Below, piece after piece: positions 1-9,757 of a stretch of DNA of 64,000 bases (within the stretch, counting starts at the first letter, position 1; each line of letters begins with the position of its first letter). This DNA is from Bedellia somnulentella (taxonomy: Eukaryota > Arthropoda > Insecta > Lepidoptera > Bedelliidae): positions 7,531,608 through 7,595,607 of the forward strand of contig OY755191.1 of the NCBI GenBank assembly GCA_963576735.1, written 5' to 3'. The notes beneath the pieces are model-generated. The model saw only the letters and a list, made by a program, of their open reading frames with translations. It was not told where the DNA came from and did no database searches. The translations under genes and the position numbers were made by a program.

Positions 1-71
1 GCTAAATTCTGCTGTAACTGATAAACAAAACACAAAATTATTGTATTTACAATACAATAAGTTTAAATAGT

Positions 72-221
72 TCACAATTTCACCATATCTTTTACTATTA
101 CCTCTGCAACACGTCTTTTTTCATCTTCTTCCTCGGCTATTTCGTCTAATCTCTCCTGTGCACTATTATTGACGTGTATGCTAGCAGCACCTTGGAATAA
201 ACTCATCCCTGGGGCATCCAT
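72..221 (-). CDS. Short 49-codon ORF, possible first exon of an unidentified gene
   Basis: An ATG at 221 (reading leftward) opens 49 codons ending in TGA at 72-74. The product is charged and helix-prone: an LFQGAASIHVNNSAQ stretch is followed by RLDEIAEEEDEKRR. This composition is unlike the AT-rich noise around it and looks coding. A GTAATA that could act as a splice donor follows the Ala-Glu codons near residue 40, so this may be a first exon whose gene continues off the left edge. I do not recognise the family. The neighbouring HAD gene is on the opposite strand, so the two would be divergent with about 2.9 kb between them. Confidence 0.35.
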   Translation of the reverse strand: MDAPGMSLFQGAASIHVNNSAQERLDEIAEEEDEKRRVAEVIVKDMVKL

Positions 222-825
222 GGCTTCATTAACTTAATCACATATATATAACATATAACTGATGAAATGGTTATAAGGCGCTATACCATTACATTGATTA
301 ATAATTAATTTATACGGTCATGGTTAAGAAAACTAAGAAAGAAAGTACAATACGAATGTGAAAAACCAACCATAACTTGGCAACCGTTATCTATCACCAC
401 AACAAACTTTTTCTTTTTTATAATTATTGAGGCTACTTCTGGAGTCTGCATTTATGAGCCATAAACGAATCCAAGTAGACATCACAAATATTTCACATAT
501 ATACAAGTGGTTCCACATTATATGAAAAAAAGTATCAAAGGTAATTTTAAAATATGCTGTGTTAAAACTAAAGTAGCACCAAAGTACAGATCCACAAACT
601 TTTCTTGGCCGACGGCTGCATTGGTGCTAATGTCGCCATTTTGAAATTTCAGAATGTCATTGTCAGCTATCCTCAACTAAATATTTTTTATACTGTGACA
701 TTCGTATAAAATAAATTATCATTTTATTTTTAATATTTTTGTAGAGTTATTTTTTTAAAGGTCATATATTTATATAATGTTTCTTTACTTATTAATAAAC
801 GTTTTTCTTGTACATATAAAAATTT
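222..825. other. Intergenic, nothing recognised
   Basis: AT-rich sequence without a convincing ORF or an identified repeat. If the ORF at 72-221 is a first exon, its promoter would lie here. Confidence 0.4.
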
Positions 826-1062
826 GCTGCTTAGAATAGCACTACCCAATTCTTCCGGTGGTTGTACGTAAAAGGCGACTAACGGTATTGCGGCTTTTTA
901 AGGGATTTTTGGGCGATGCGATTTGAGACCCATCACCAACAACCTTTATTTTAACATCTTATCCCCTCTCAACTTTTTTGAATTGGCTAAGGAAATAGAA
1001 ATTCCTAAGATCTGGTTACCCCTTCTAGGGATTTATGGCCGCGAGTATATGTATGTATAAAA
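826..1062 (+). repeat. SINE-like family B copy
   Basis: Family B is a dispersed repeat of about 220-250 bp seen more than 20 times here. It begins near GTAGTGTCGGCTTAGAAT, has internal GGGCGATGCGGTTGGAGACC and a CTTCCAAAAGTGGCTGAGGA-like block, and ends GGGATTTATAGCCGTGAGTA followed by a TATG/TGTA tail. This copy is on + and somewhat diverged. Confidence 0.75.
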
Positions 1063-1398
1063 AGTTATGAATTTTATTATAGATTTTGCTAATATTATCG
1101 TATTAAGAACGAACTTATTTAATTAAAATTATTAAAATTTTGTAATATATAAATTGATTTGTAAAGACATTTTCATACATAAAGAAATTAGCCTGGATGA
1201 TTTAAAATAATTCCCTTATAATGGTTAATTTGTGTTTACTGGTAATACTAATATCGATGACAGCGACGCCCTTACCGGCCAAGAAAACTTTGTGGATCTG
1301 TGTAAGGATATTGGCACATTGATTTATTCTACAAACTTATGTCAGCAGGCAGCTAAGTGTTGAGGTTTAAATTAAAACGCTTGAACATTATTACTATA

Positions 1399-1795
1399 CT
1401 AGCTGACTCCACAGACTTCGTACTGTCAAAAGTGTAGACTTTCACGCCGTCAAACTGAAATATTTAACTGACCTGTTGAGGGTCTCTGTCATGGGATGAG
1501 AAAAAAGGTGTTTTTCATAGTGTCCTCACAATTTTTTCACTTTATAAATTTTAAGTTTATAAGTATAGTAGTTTCGGCTGAGCATTGATTCTTAGTCAGC
1601 TAGTCTGTTTGACCATTATTTAAGAAAATTTATTGATCTCTTAATTTTTCTGGGATAAAAAGTGTCCTATTGTGTTAATTGGGATCATTATCTGGCTTCC
1701 TGTAAATTTTATTTTAAATACGTTCTGTGAATTAGTCTTCATTTAGCTACAAATACACAAACATCTAAACTTTCACATTTATAATATTAATAGGA
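1399..1795 (-). mobile_element. Non-autonomous Helitron (397 bp)
   Basis: Read on the minus strand it begins TCCTATTAATATTATAAA at 1795 and ends GTCAGCTAG at 1399. It lies exactly between an A and a T, as Helitrons do. Both ends match those of the element at 19005-19458, including GACAGTACGAAGTCTGT just before the 3' end. No Rep/helicase coding is present. Confidence 0.7.
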
Positions 1796-2492
1796 TAAGG
1801 CTTAAACATAAGCTTCTCGCGCAGGTGACCTCGCTCGCCGACCAGCGCAGCATTTCTCCTTGCGCTTCATGCACGCGTGTAAATTTTGTTACGGAGTAAT
1901 TTTAAAATTGTTTTATCTTCTAAGATGTTTATTTAAATTAAGTGATGTCAAAGCAATTTTGTTCTCAATTAAATACTCTCAATCAACAACATATTTATTT
2001 GGATAAAGATTAATATGATGTTGATAAAACATTATGGCAATTATGCATTAAATTCGACCAAATTTATTTACCATAAAAATGGTTATAGTAAGTGAAACTT
2101 AAAAGTTAGACATATACTGTCGCTGGCATTTTTTTAGATCATTTAAAGAGAAACAATTCTTCAATACATTTTTTTTGGGTTACTAAAACCGTTTACGCAG
2201 CGCACACAACGGAAGCCTTAGTATGAATAATTATCCCCGTTTTTTGTTGCAACATTATTCGCTGATAGTTTGCTCCTGTTGGTAGCAGCGTGATGATATA
2301 TGTCCTAAAACCTTCCTCAATAAATGGACTATCCAACACAAAAATAATGACTCTAAAACTTGCTTTAAGATAATGCCATATGTTTTACTTGACTTGACAA
2401 AATTGTTAAAGGTCCTCCTATTGATATGTTGCGGAATGAGAAAATAACATAATTCAAACTATTCAAACATTAGAAAAATATATCGCTGCAAA
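1796..2492. other. Intergenic, nothing recognised
   Basis: Apart from a short GC-richer patch near 1815-1875 I see no ORF, RNA gene or known repeat. Confidence 0.35.
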
Positions 2493-2722
2493 AACATACC
2501 TATACTCACGGCTACAAATCCCAAAAAAGTTAGCCAGAGTTTCACAGCTAGAAACTCCTCAGCCATATTTGGAAGTTGATAGAAGGGAAAAGATGATAGA
2601 AATAAAGTATCTCTGCGTTGGTGACAGGGCTCCACCGCATCGCCCAATTACTACTTTAAAAAGTCCTCTAGCTAGTGGGTAGAAAAGGGTAGTCACGTTC
2701 TAAGCCGGCACTACTCGGTAAT
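2493..2722 (-). repeat. SINE-like family B copy
   Basis: Family B on the minus strand: CTATACTCACGGCTACAAAT at its 3' end, CGCATCGCCCAA in the middle, then the CCGGCACTACTCGG end. It lies about 370 bp upstream of the first HAD gene. Confidence 0.7.
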
Positions 2723-2851
2723 GCAAAAAATATTATTTAAAAGGGAAAAACAAGCCATTTTCTGCGTAAAATATTTTTTAAATCATTGCACATTCAGTTC
2801 AGGCTAAGAAATAAATAGTTCGACACATTTTTAAAATTAATCTATCCTTAC

Positions 2852-2859
2852 TATCGATA
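2852..2859. promoter_or_regulatory. DRE-like TATCGATA motif upstream of HAD gene 1
   Basis: A perfect palindromic TATCGATA sits about 240 bp upstream of the HAD gene 1 start codon, with an ATCGAT nearby at about 2889. In Drosophila this octamer is the DREF-binding DNA replication-related element, typical of housekeeping core promoters. That it acts here is inference from motif and position only. Confidence 0.3.
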
Positions 2860-3094
2860 AGTAAATTTCTTTTCACTTCGATAGACAATCGATATTTAAC
2901 ACCATTGAACACACACAACACAACACTATACAACCTTATCGTATCTTATCATTTTTATTTGAGGTTAGTGAGTTTGTCTGAATTGTTTGTTTAGATTTGT
3001 AGTAAATCGGTCTGCCAATCAATACAGTACAAACAAATCAGTACTGTAACATTAAGCGAGTTCAACAGTTTGCTTCAAAAATACCTAAGATAAA

Positions 3095-5129
3095 ATGAGT
3101 TTTACTCCAGTAACCCATGTCTTATTTGATATGGACGGGCTTATTTTGAGTAAGTTATACAATACCTTTGAAACTATGGAAAATTCATGAGTAACCTGAG
3201 ATAACCTTTTGTTCTAACCAATTTATATAATATGTTTTTGTAGATACCGAAGACTTGTATACCGTCGCTATTCAAAATGTAGTTTCCCGCTATGACAAAG
3301 TGTATACCTTTGAGTTGAAACTCCAAATAATGGGTTTCCAGACAAATGAGATGGCTGACAAAATAATATCCGAACTGCAACTACCAATGACTCGAGAGGA
3401 GTTTATTAAAGAATCCAGGAAACAGTTTGAAGTTCTGTTTCCTGATACTGAGCTTATGCCAGGTAGTTATCAGTGCTTACATATCTATTTTAATATCGTA
3501 AGGAAGTTATTCAAACAAATATGTTGACCATACATATTTCAGTAGGAACATCTCTTACAAATTGCAGTTTTGAGGCTTTGAAGTGATTGTCGGGTAATAT
3601 GGCTGGATTTTCATCACCAGCAATCTTTTATTTTACAATCTTTTCCCTGACGATTTTCCCTAAGTCTGAAAAATTGTGTGAGTGAAGAATAGTTGATTCC
3701 AAGACAGATTTAAATTGAAAAATTATGAAAAAAACTCATTCCCAACCTGCACACCACAAATTGGTAATACCTGCTAAGTATTGGTTGAACTAGAAATAGA
3801 CCAAATAAGGGAATAATGTGGTATAAAAGAAATGCTCAGATGGACATTTTGCACAGTTATAATAGAGACTCAAGAAACATACATGTATACATACATATAC
3901 TCAAGGCCATAAATTCCAAAAAAGGGTAGCCAGAGCTTCAGAGCTAGAAACCCCTTAGCCACATTTGGAAGATGATATGGGAGAAGATGGTAGAAATAAA
4001 GTATCATTGGTGTAGGGGCTCCAACCGTGTTACCAAAAAATCACTTTAAAATCACCATACCCTTAGTCGCCTCTTACAATACCTGTGGGTAGAAAGGCGC
4101 AGACTCAAGAAAGAAACTATTATTTGTAGAGCCCAATAAATTAGGGTCAAATAAGTGTGTGTATCATTAATTCTCTGTATTTTGCAGGTGCAAAACGCTT
4201 GATAGAACATCTCTATAAACACAATATTCCTATTGGTTTAGCAACAAGTTCAAGTCAAGAGAGCTACAATTTAAAAGTGAATAAACGACACACAGATCTT
4301 TTCAACCTGTTCAAGTATAAAACTATGGGCTCCTCAGATCCCGAAGTTAAGAGAGGAAAACCTTTTCCTGACATATTTCTTGTTGCTGCAGCTAAGTTCC
4401 CTGATAAACCTAAGTTTGAGCAAGTAAGTTTCGTATTATTATCCATTCCAATGATGATGGAATTTTATATTCTTCTTAATTAGTTACTCCTTCTCCTTAA
4501 ATATTCTAAATTGAGGCAGTTTTTCTTGTATGTTGCAGTTTTGTGTATGAAAATTTTAAAATACATACATATACTCAGGGCCTGTAATCCCAAAAAGGGG
4601 TAGCCAGAGCTTTAAGCCAGAGTCTCCTCAGCCACATTTGGAAGTTGATAGGGGACAAGATGGTAAAAATAGAGTATTGTTGGTAATGGGTCTCCAACCG
4701 CATTGCACAAAAATCACTAAAAATGCCCATATCCTTAGTACCCTCTTACGACACCCATGGATGGAACAGGGTAGAGACATTCTTAGCCGGCAATATACGG
4801 CTTAAATTAAAATAGCAATAAGTTTATTGTTTGTAATCATCAAGCAAAGAAGTTCGAAAGAGCAGATTTGGGAGGTAGCTAAGTAAATTGAAAAAATAAT
4901 CTATTATTTGATGGTAATGCAATATAAATTAAATTTACCTATGCTATTTCAGTGCCTAGTATTCGAAGATGCAGTCAACGGAGTTAAAGCGGCGCGGGCA
5001 GCCGGCATGCAAGTAGTGATGGTGCCTGACAAAAGATTGGATCGCAAATTAACACAGGAGGCTACATTAGTACTTAATTCGTTGGAAGAATTCAAACCTG
5101 AGTTATTTGGTTTGCCGGCATTTGAGTAA
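3095..5129 (+). CDS. PUDP: HAD phosphatase, pseudouridine-5'-phosphatase (HDHD1/GS1-like) type, gene 1
   Basis: Four exons: 3095-3149, 3244-3462, 4188-4423, 4953-5129 (687 nt, 228 residues), all with GT/AG borders and phases 1,1,0. Length and sequence match animal HDHD1/GS1-like proteins, which dephosphorylate pseudouridine 5'-phosphate in the cytosol. HAD motif I is FDMDGLIL with nucleophile D12 and acid/base D14; motif II is LATSS (T111/S112); the motif III lysine is K149 in RGKPFPD; motif IV is VFEDAVNG with E175/D176. The helical cap is residues 20-91, encoded by exon 2. The C-terminus FKPELFGLP is typical. All catalytic residues are present, so it should be active; Asn19 replaces the more usual Asp after motif I. 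Introns 2 and 3 hold family B repeats. An AATAAA lies at about 5342. First of three paralogues. Confidence 0.93.
3565..3690 (+). repeat. SINE-like family B fragment in HAD gene 1 intron 2
   Basis: Contains GTGATTGTCGGGTAATATGG, then CATCACCAGCAATCTTTTAT, the middle part of family B, degraded at both ends. Confidence 0.5.
3885..4105 (-). repeat. SINE-like family B copy in HAD gene 1 intron 2
   Basis: Minus-strand family B with the tail as ACATACATATACTCAAGGCC at its left end, followed by a block matching AAAGGGTAGCCAGAGCTTCA. Confidence 0.75.
4561..4803 (-). repeat. SINE-like family B copy in HAD gene 1 intron 3
   Basis: Nearly full-length minus-strand copy, from ATACATACATATACTCAGGG through GGTAGCCAGAGC to the GCCGGCAATATACGGC end. 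Confidence 0.75.
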
Positions 5130-5547
5130 AATTTTAAATAGATCTCACATTTCAGTGGAATGTAGACAATGCTAATGCAGTGATGCAAATTCCTTAGACA
5201 AGTAAGTGTATATTTCAAAAAAATACATTTTGTAAGGACTACTTACTTTCTGACTAAAAAATCTCGTGTTTTGGTACTAGTAAAAAATAAGGTGATCATT
5301 TGTGTTGCTGTCATTATAATTATTGTGAATTGTTAATCTGAAATAAAAAAAAGATCTGTGACAGTATTCTAAATATCTTGTTTTCATACATATTTTTTAG
5401 TATCTCCACTTTTAGTAACCTTGACATCAAATTTAAAAAAAATTAAGAGCACACTGTCTGAAGGATTTGTTACCACTAGTTTCAAGCATTTAATTTGTTG
5501 CTGGAAATGTAATGTAAGCGTAATCATAATTATAAAAGAAAGATACA

Positions 5548-5692
5548 TAAACATAAACGTTCACGCCGAATATCCCCAAAGGGGTTGGCAGAGGTACTAA
5601 TACTTCTGAACATCAAGTGACTTTGTCACCTGGTGTTCAGAGTACCCACGTTTTGCATGGACAGTGTACTCACGTGATAGGGGGCAGAAAGA
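5548..5692 (-). repeat. SINE family A 3' fragment
   Basis: Family A is a tRNA-headed repeat of about 370 bp: box A/B head, GGTGAGGGAAAACATCGTGA middle, CTATCACGTGAGTACACTGT, and a 3' end GGCGTGAACGTTTATGTTAT. This minus-strand copy keeps only the 3' 145 bp. Confidence 0.7.
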
Positions 5693-5914
5693 TATGCAAA
5701 GTAACTTACATGTGATTTTTATTAATTTCTTAAGTATTTATTTTTTATATAATATTTTATGCCAAGGATTTCAAGGACATGTTTAAGTAATTTGTAAGAT
5801 TATTTATTACCTTTACATGTTATGTGTATTTGTTATAATGTTTTGTTATTATTAAATCAAAATAATTGAATTACGTGTTTATTATTCAGATATTTTACAT
5901 ACAAGGTGTGTAGT

Positions 5915-6085
5915 TTCGGCTCAGAATAACACTTACCGATTAATCCCGCGTGTGTTGTAAGAGGCGACTTAGGCAATGATGTGGTTCACACGACCCATTA
6001 CCAACAACCTTTATTTTACAATAACTTCCCCATTCAACTTCAAAAGTGGGTAAGGAATTGCTAATTTTCAAACTCTGCCTCACCT
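5915..6085 (+). repeat. SINE-like family B, degraded
   Basis: Begins GTGTAGTTTCGGCTCAGAAT and retains GTAAGAGGCGACTTAGG; truncated at its 3' end. Confidence 0.55.
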
Positions 6086-6104
6086 TTTGTTGGGATAGGA
6101 AGAG

Positions 6105-6260
6105 GCTATCTATACTATAGCTTGATTACATTCATCAACCTTATCTTACCTGCCTTTTTTTTCGTACTTTGGGCGCCTGCTTCTTTAGCATATATTCTCT
6201 ATTTGATCTAAATGTGACTTCCATGATCATTCTCCACATGTATCTTTGAATAGTTTACTT
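6105..6260 (-). repeat. LINE ORF 3'-end fragment (family E)
   Basis: The minus-strand reading gives a damaged version of the TFLDQIENVLIKAG-type C-terminal segment seen at 53190-53560. Only a short degenerate piece remains. Confidence 0.35.
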
Positions 6261-6554
6261 TTATCCATCCTCTCACATTTCTTTTTCTGTCTTTTACAAT
6301 ATCATTTGTTGGTCTGCACCTTTCACAAACTACACTATTTCTCATATCATATGATAATATAGCCTAACATTTCTTTTTTCTGAGTTACTTTATCTCTACT
6401 GCACTAAGTTGGAATTGATGCTTCGGAAAACCTATCATTTATAAGGTGAAGGTGATACATTAGGGAAGCATCAGGCACTGCCATTCGGGCCTTTTCCGAC
6501 ACTGATTTGTCTTTATTTCACTATTCCTTCAATGTGTCCTTTACTCTTTTCAAC

Positions 6555-6640
6555 TTGTAGAATGAGAATAGAATAGAATAACTCTTTATTGCACATCAAA
6601 CACAAATTTATAAAAATAATAATATGATCAATGAGCTAGT
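6555..6640. repeat. Dispersed A-rich repeat with CTCTTTATTGCACATCA
   Basis: The block AGAATAGAATAACTCTTTAT followed by TGCACATCAAACACAAATTT recurs near 56705 and, more diverged, at 27950 and 34910. It is probably a retroelement 3' end. The last of these is the apparent target of the Dong insertion. Confidence 0.5.
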
Positions 6641-6830
6641 GAACCGTTGAATAAAGGTGTGTCTGTTAGAGTAGAAATTCGTATAGTGGTATATTACAAG
6701 CAACCGAGTACTGTAATTATCGTCTGGCACACTTGAGCCCTGCAAGTATTAAATCGATGCTTTTGAAACTGTAAAAAAGATCTTGTTCCTGTAAGCTTAA
6801 CAATTTCATATAATTCTATAATTATATTTA

Positions 6831-7080
6831 TCATGGTTGTTAACGGTGAGGGAAAACATCGTGAGGAAACCCACATGGCTGAGTTGTACTTAGTCATGCG
6901 ACAGTGTATTCGTACAAAACGGCGATAGGCCTGCACCCTATCACGTGAGTACACTGTCCATGCAAAACGTGGGTACTCTGAACACCAGGTGACAAAGTCA
7001 CGTGACGTTCAGAAGTATTAGTACCTCTGCCAACCCCTTCGGGGATATTCGGCGTGAACGTTTATGTTATGTTATGTTAT
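6831..7080 (+). repeat. SINE family A, 5'-truncated
   Basis: Plus-strand copy lacking the tRNA-like head. It starts at ATCATGGTTGTTAACGGTGA and runs to the GTTATGTTATGTTAT end. Confidence 0.8.
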
Positions 7081-7734
7081 TTATCTATTCATCCATTGTA
7101 CAAGTTAATGACCGGCGTTTTCGATGAGAACAAGTATACCTGCCATGCCAGGCGAACCGAAAGGTGTAAGATATATAAATAAAAGAACTGTTTATATTCT
7201 GTAAAGTCTAAATTAATATATGATATGTTCGTCTTAACAATTTTAAGTAAGAAAACAATGATAATGGATTTTGGCTGGAATAAGCTCTTGACACGCTAAG
7301 GTAAGATGCTGCAAAAGGGAAAATCAAAGGTATAACGTGACCGTACTAGTGGTTTCGCTGAGAACTTTATCCGATGAAGGGTTTGAAGTTGAGCATTTTG
7401 GAAATAGGAATGACCTGACACCAACGAAAGAAACAATAACGGGTTGGTATTTACTCGCACAATCACTTTTGTAATAATTTATTTTGGAGTAATGTTTCTG
7501 TAGGGCTAATCTTATTTACCCATAATAACTAAACTATAACTGTTACCGCATACATTTTACTTGCGTGTCCACATGCGGCATTAAAATAACTAACCACAAT
7601 GTTTTACTAAAATTGTTTTAGACTTAATTCTTGCACATAGAAGTTTCATAATATATTTTGATTTATGGGTGGCCCAGGGGCTACATCTATTTCCATGTGT
7701 GTAATTTGGTATAATACTAGTTTTATTTAAAAAT

Positions 7735-7965
7735 ATATATACATACATATACCCACGGCTATAAATCTCTAGAAGGGGTAGCCATAGCTGAAGAATTAAA
7801 AATACCTCAGCCACTTTTGGAAGTTGAGTGAAAGGAAAAGGAGGAAAGATGGTACAATAAAGGTTGTTGGTGATGGGTCTCAAAATCTCTTAAAAGCCCC
7901 AATACCTTTAGTCGCCTCTTACGTACACCCACGGGTAGAAATAGGGTAGTGCTATTTAAGCTTTA
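7735..7965 (-). repeat. SINE-like family B copy
   Basis: Starts (3' side) ATATACATACATATACCCACGG and contains TAGAAGGGGTAGCCATAGCT. It abuts a family A fragment. Confidence 0.75.
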
Positions 7966-7969
7966 GCTT

Positions 7970-8031
7970 GGACAGTATACTCACGTGATAGGCGGCAGGC
8001 TTATCGCCGTTTTGTTACGAATACATGGTAA
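7970..8031 (-). repeat. SINE family A fragment
   Basis: About 60 bp matching ACTCACGTGATAGGCGGCAG and the GCCGTTTTGTACGAATACA block only. Confidence 0.5.
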
Positions 8032-8619
8032 CTTGTTTATGCAACAGCATCATTATAAAATTAAAAATTATATCACATAATTACAGTATTATGACTTAGG
8101 TTTAGGCCAACAAAATTAGATGCCAAAAGGTGCTGCCACAAAAAACGTCTGATCCTGATGGAAATAGATGTACCCCCAATGCCCCTTTTCCCAGACGGCA
8201 TTTTCACGTACTCATGTGATTCAATTGGAACTTCACTTATGCAGCATATGATTCTATGACTATTTTCACTTAACAGTATTTGATCTTTAATTGAAGAGGT
8301 TTTTCTAGATTTTCATTATGTATAAATTCATATAATTCATGATTGTTAATTAAAATACACGTGCCTCCTCATTGGGTCTAGAAAAACTTGATATTTCGAT
8401 CTCATTTAAACTTAGATATTCTTTTTAGATATATCGTACGCATTCATTAAAATAACGCATATATTCTATAATTAATATCGAACACATAAGTTCAGTTAAA
8501 GACAATGGCTTGATCTGATTATTACTCCATTTATTACCACGGTTGCAATCAACAGGGTGCCTCAGTCATTTTGGGATGCGCACAGAAATTCACTACTCGT
8601 TTAGCATTCTTACATACAT
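8032..8619. other. Intergenic, nothing recognised
   Basis: AT-rich with no credible ORF or repeat that I can identify. Confidence 0.35.
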
Positions 8620-8800
8620 ACATATACTTAAGCCATTGGGATAGGCAGAGACTATCGATCGCCATTCGATGTGATTTACCTACATCCATAAATCTTTTCA
8701 TACATGCTCTTTTTCTTTTTCTATTCTTCATACAACGGATGCCTGCCTTTTTGAACACACTCTCTATTTGATCCAAATGTGTCCTCCGAGGTATTATCAT
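8620..8800 (-). repeat. LINE ORF 3'-end fragment (family E)
   Basis: The minus-strand translation has THLDQIESVFKKAGIRCMKN and RACMKRFMDVG, the C-terminal part of a non-LTR retrotransposon ORF also seen at 53190, 55455, 42500 and 63890. It ends with the GATAGTCTCTGCCTATCCCA segment. Confidence 0.55.
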
Positions 8801-9757
8801 TAAGTATCATTATGTATTTTAATATTAATTTATTTTATTTCTTTTTTATACTGTTAATGTTTTAATTTTAATTTGATCTCAATTTTAATTGAATTTCAAT
8901 TTATTTATAATATCTTTGTTTATGTTTCTTTTTGAAATTGTTTATATACGAACTTCCATTGAATTAAATTTACATTATTTTATTTTAAATCATTTATATT
9001 TGTATCAAACATTGTATAGTTCAACTTACTAGGTAATGCTGTGCATGCTGTTTTGGTACTGCATCTGAGCAAAACATTAGGTATGTCTTTTGGAAAATAT
9101 AATATTATGATGTTGTACTGTGTGCATGCCCAATAAATAAATAAATAAAAAAATCCTCTATAAAAGCTACCAGAATTGGTGTAAGGCGTATTGTCCATCT
9201 TCGATATCAAAAAATAGGAGTATCATAGTTAATTATCACCAGATGGTCCTCTGGCATCGTGAAAACTTCGATAACCATCACTGTAACGGTCTAGGCGGAG
9301 TTCAAACAGGATCGAACAAATTATCTGCCATACGCTTTTTGTGACTCCCTTTCTTTCCGGTCTCTTCAAAAAGTTACAGCATCGCCCCAATTTCTAAGAT
9401 TCTTTCCATTTGCGCCTATTTGAACGTGGCCGCCACTCGACAGCCGGAACCTCAAAGGCAATGCAATACACTGCTATGTTTATAGTGAAGTGCCTATCAA
9501 GGTTGTGTACTCAAATCAATCACTCCAGTTTTCGCGTCACATGGATATTTAAGATAACAATAATAGTGACATTGAGTGACGTAGTTAAATAGACACTCAT
9601 GGTTACTCAATTAACAAGTTAAACTGGAGAATACATCGTTAGTAATGTTGTGTTGCTCGAGGACGATACAAGGAAACATTGAAACAGGAAAAATCTAGAG
9701 TGAGCCGAAAAGTTTTGGTTTTCGCCCTTTATCTCGGTCATTTATGCATAAGATTTT
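8801..9757. other. Upstream region of HAD gene 2, nothing recognised
   Basis: Very AT-rich to about 9230, then of more balanced composition from 9240 to 9560, directly upstream of HAD gene 2. I see no TATA box at a convincing distance and no repeat. Confidence 0.35.

Noticed and set aside
6694..6954. Minus-strand ORF as a gene
   Set aside because: It lies in a family A SINE (GGTGAGGGAAAACATCGTGA); similar chance ORFs cover other copies at 11593, 18667, 39711 and 54325.
7590..7883. ORF as a gene
   Set aside because: It is translation of a minus-strand family B repeat; the same peptide-like string appears at other copies.
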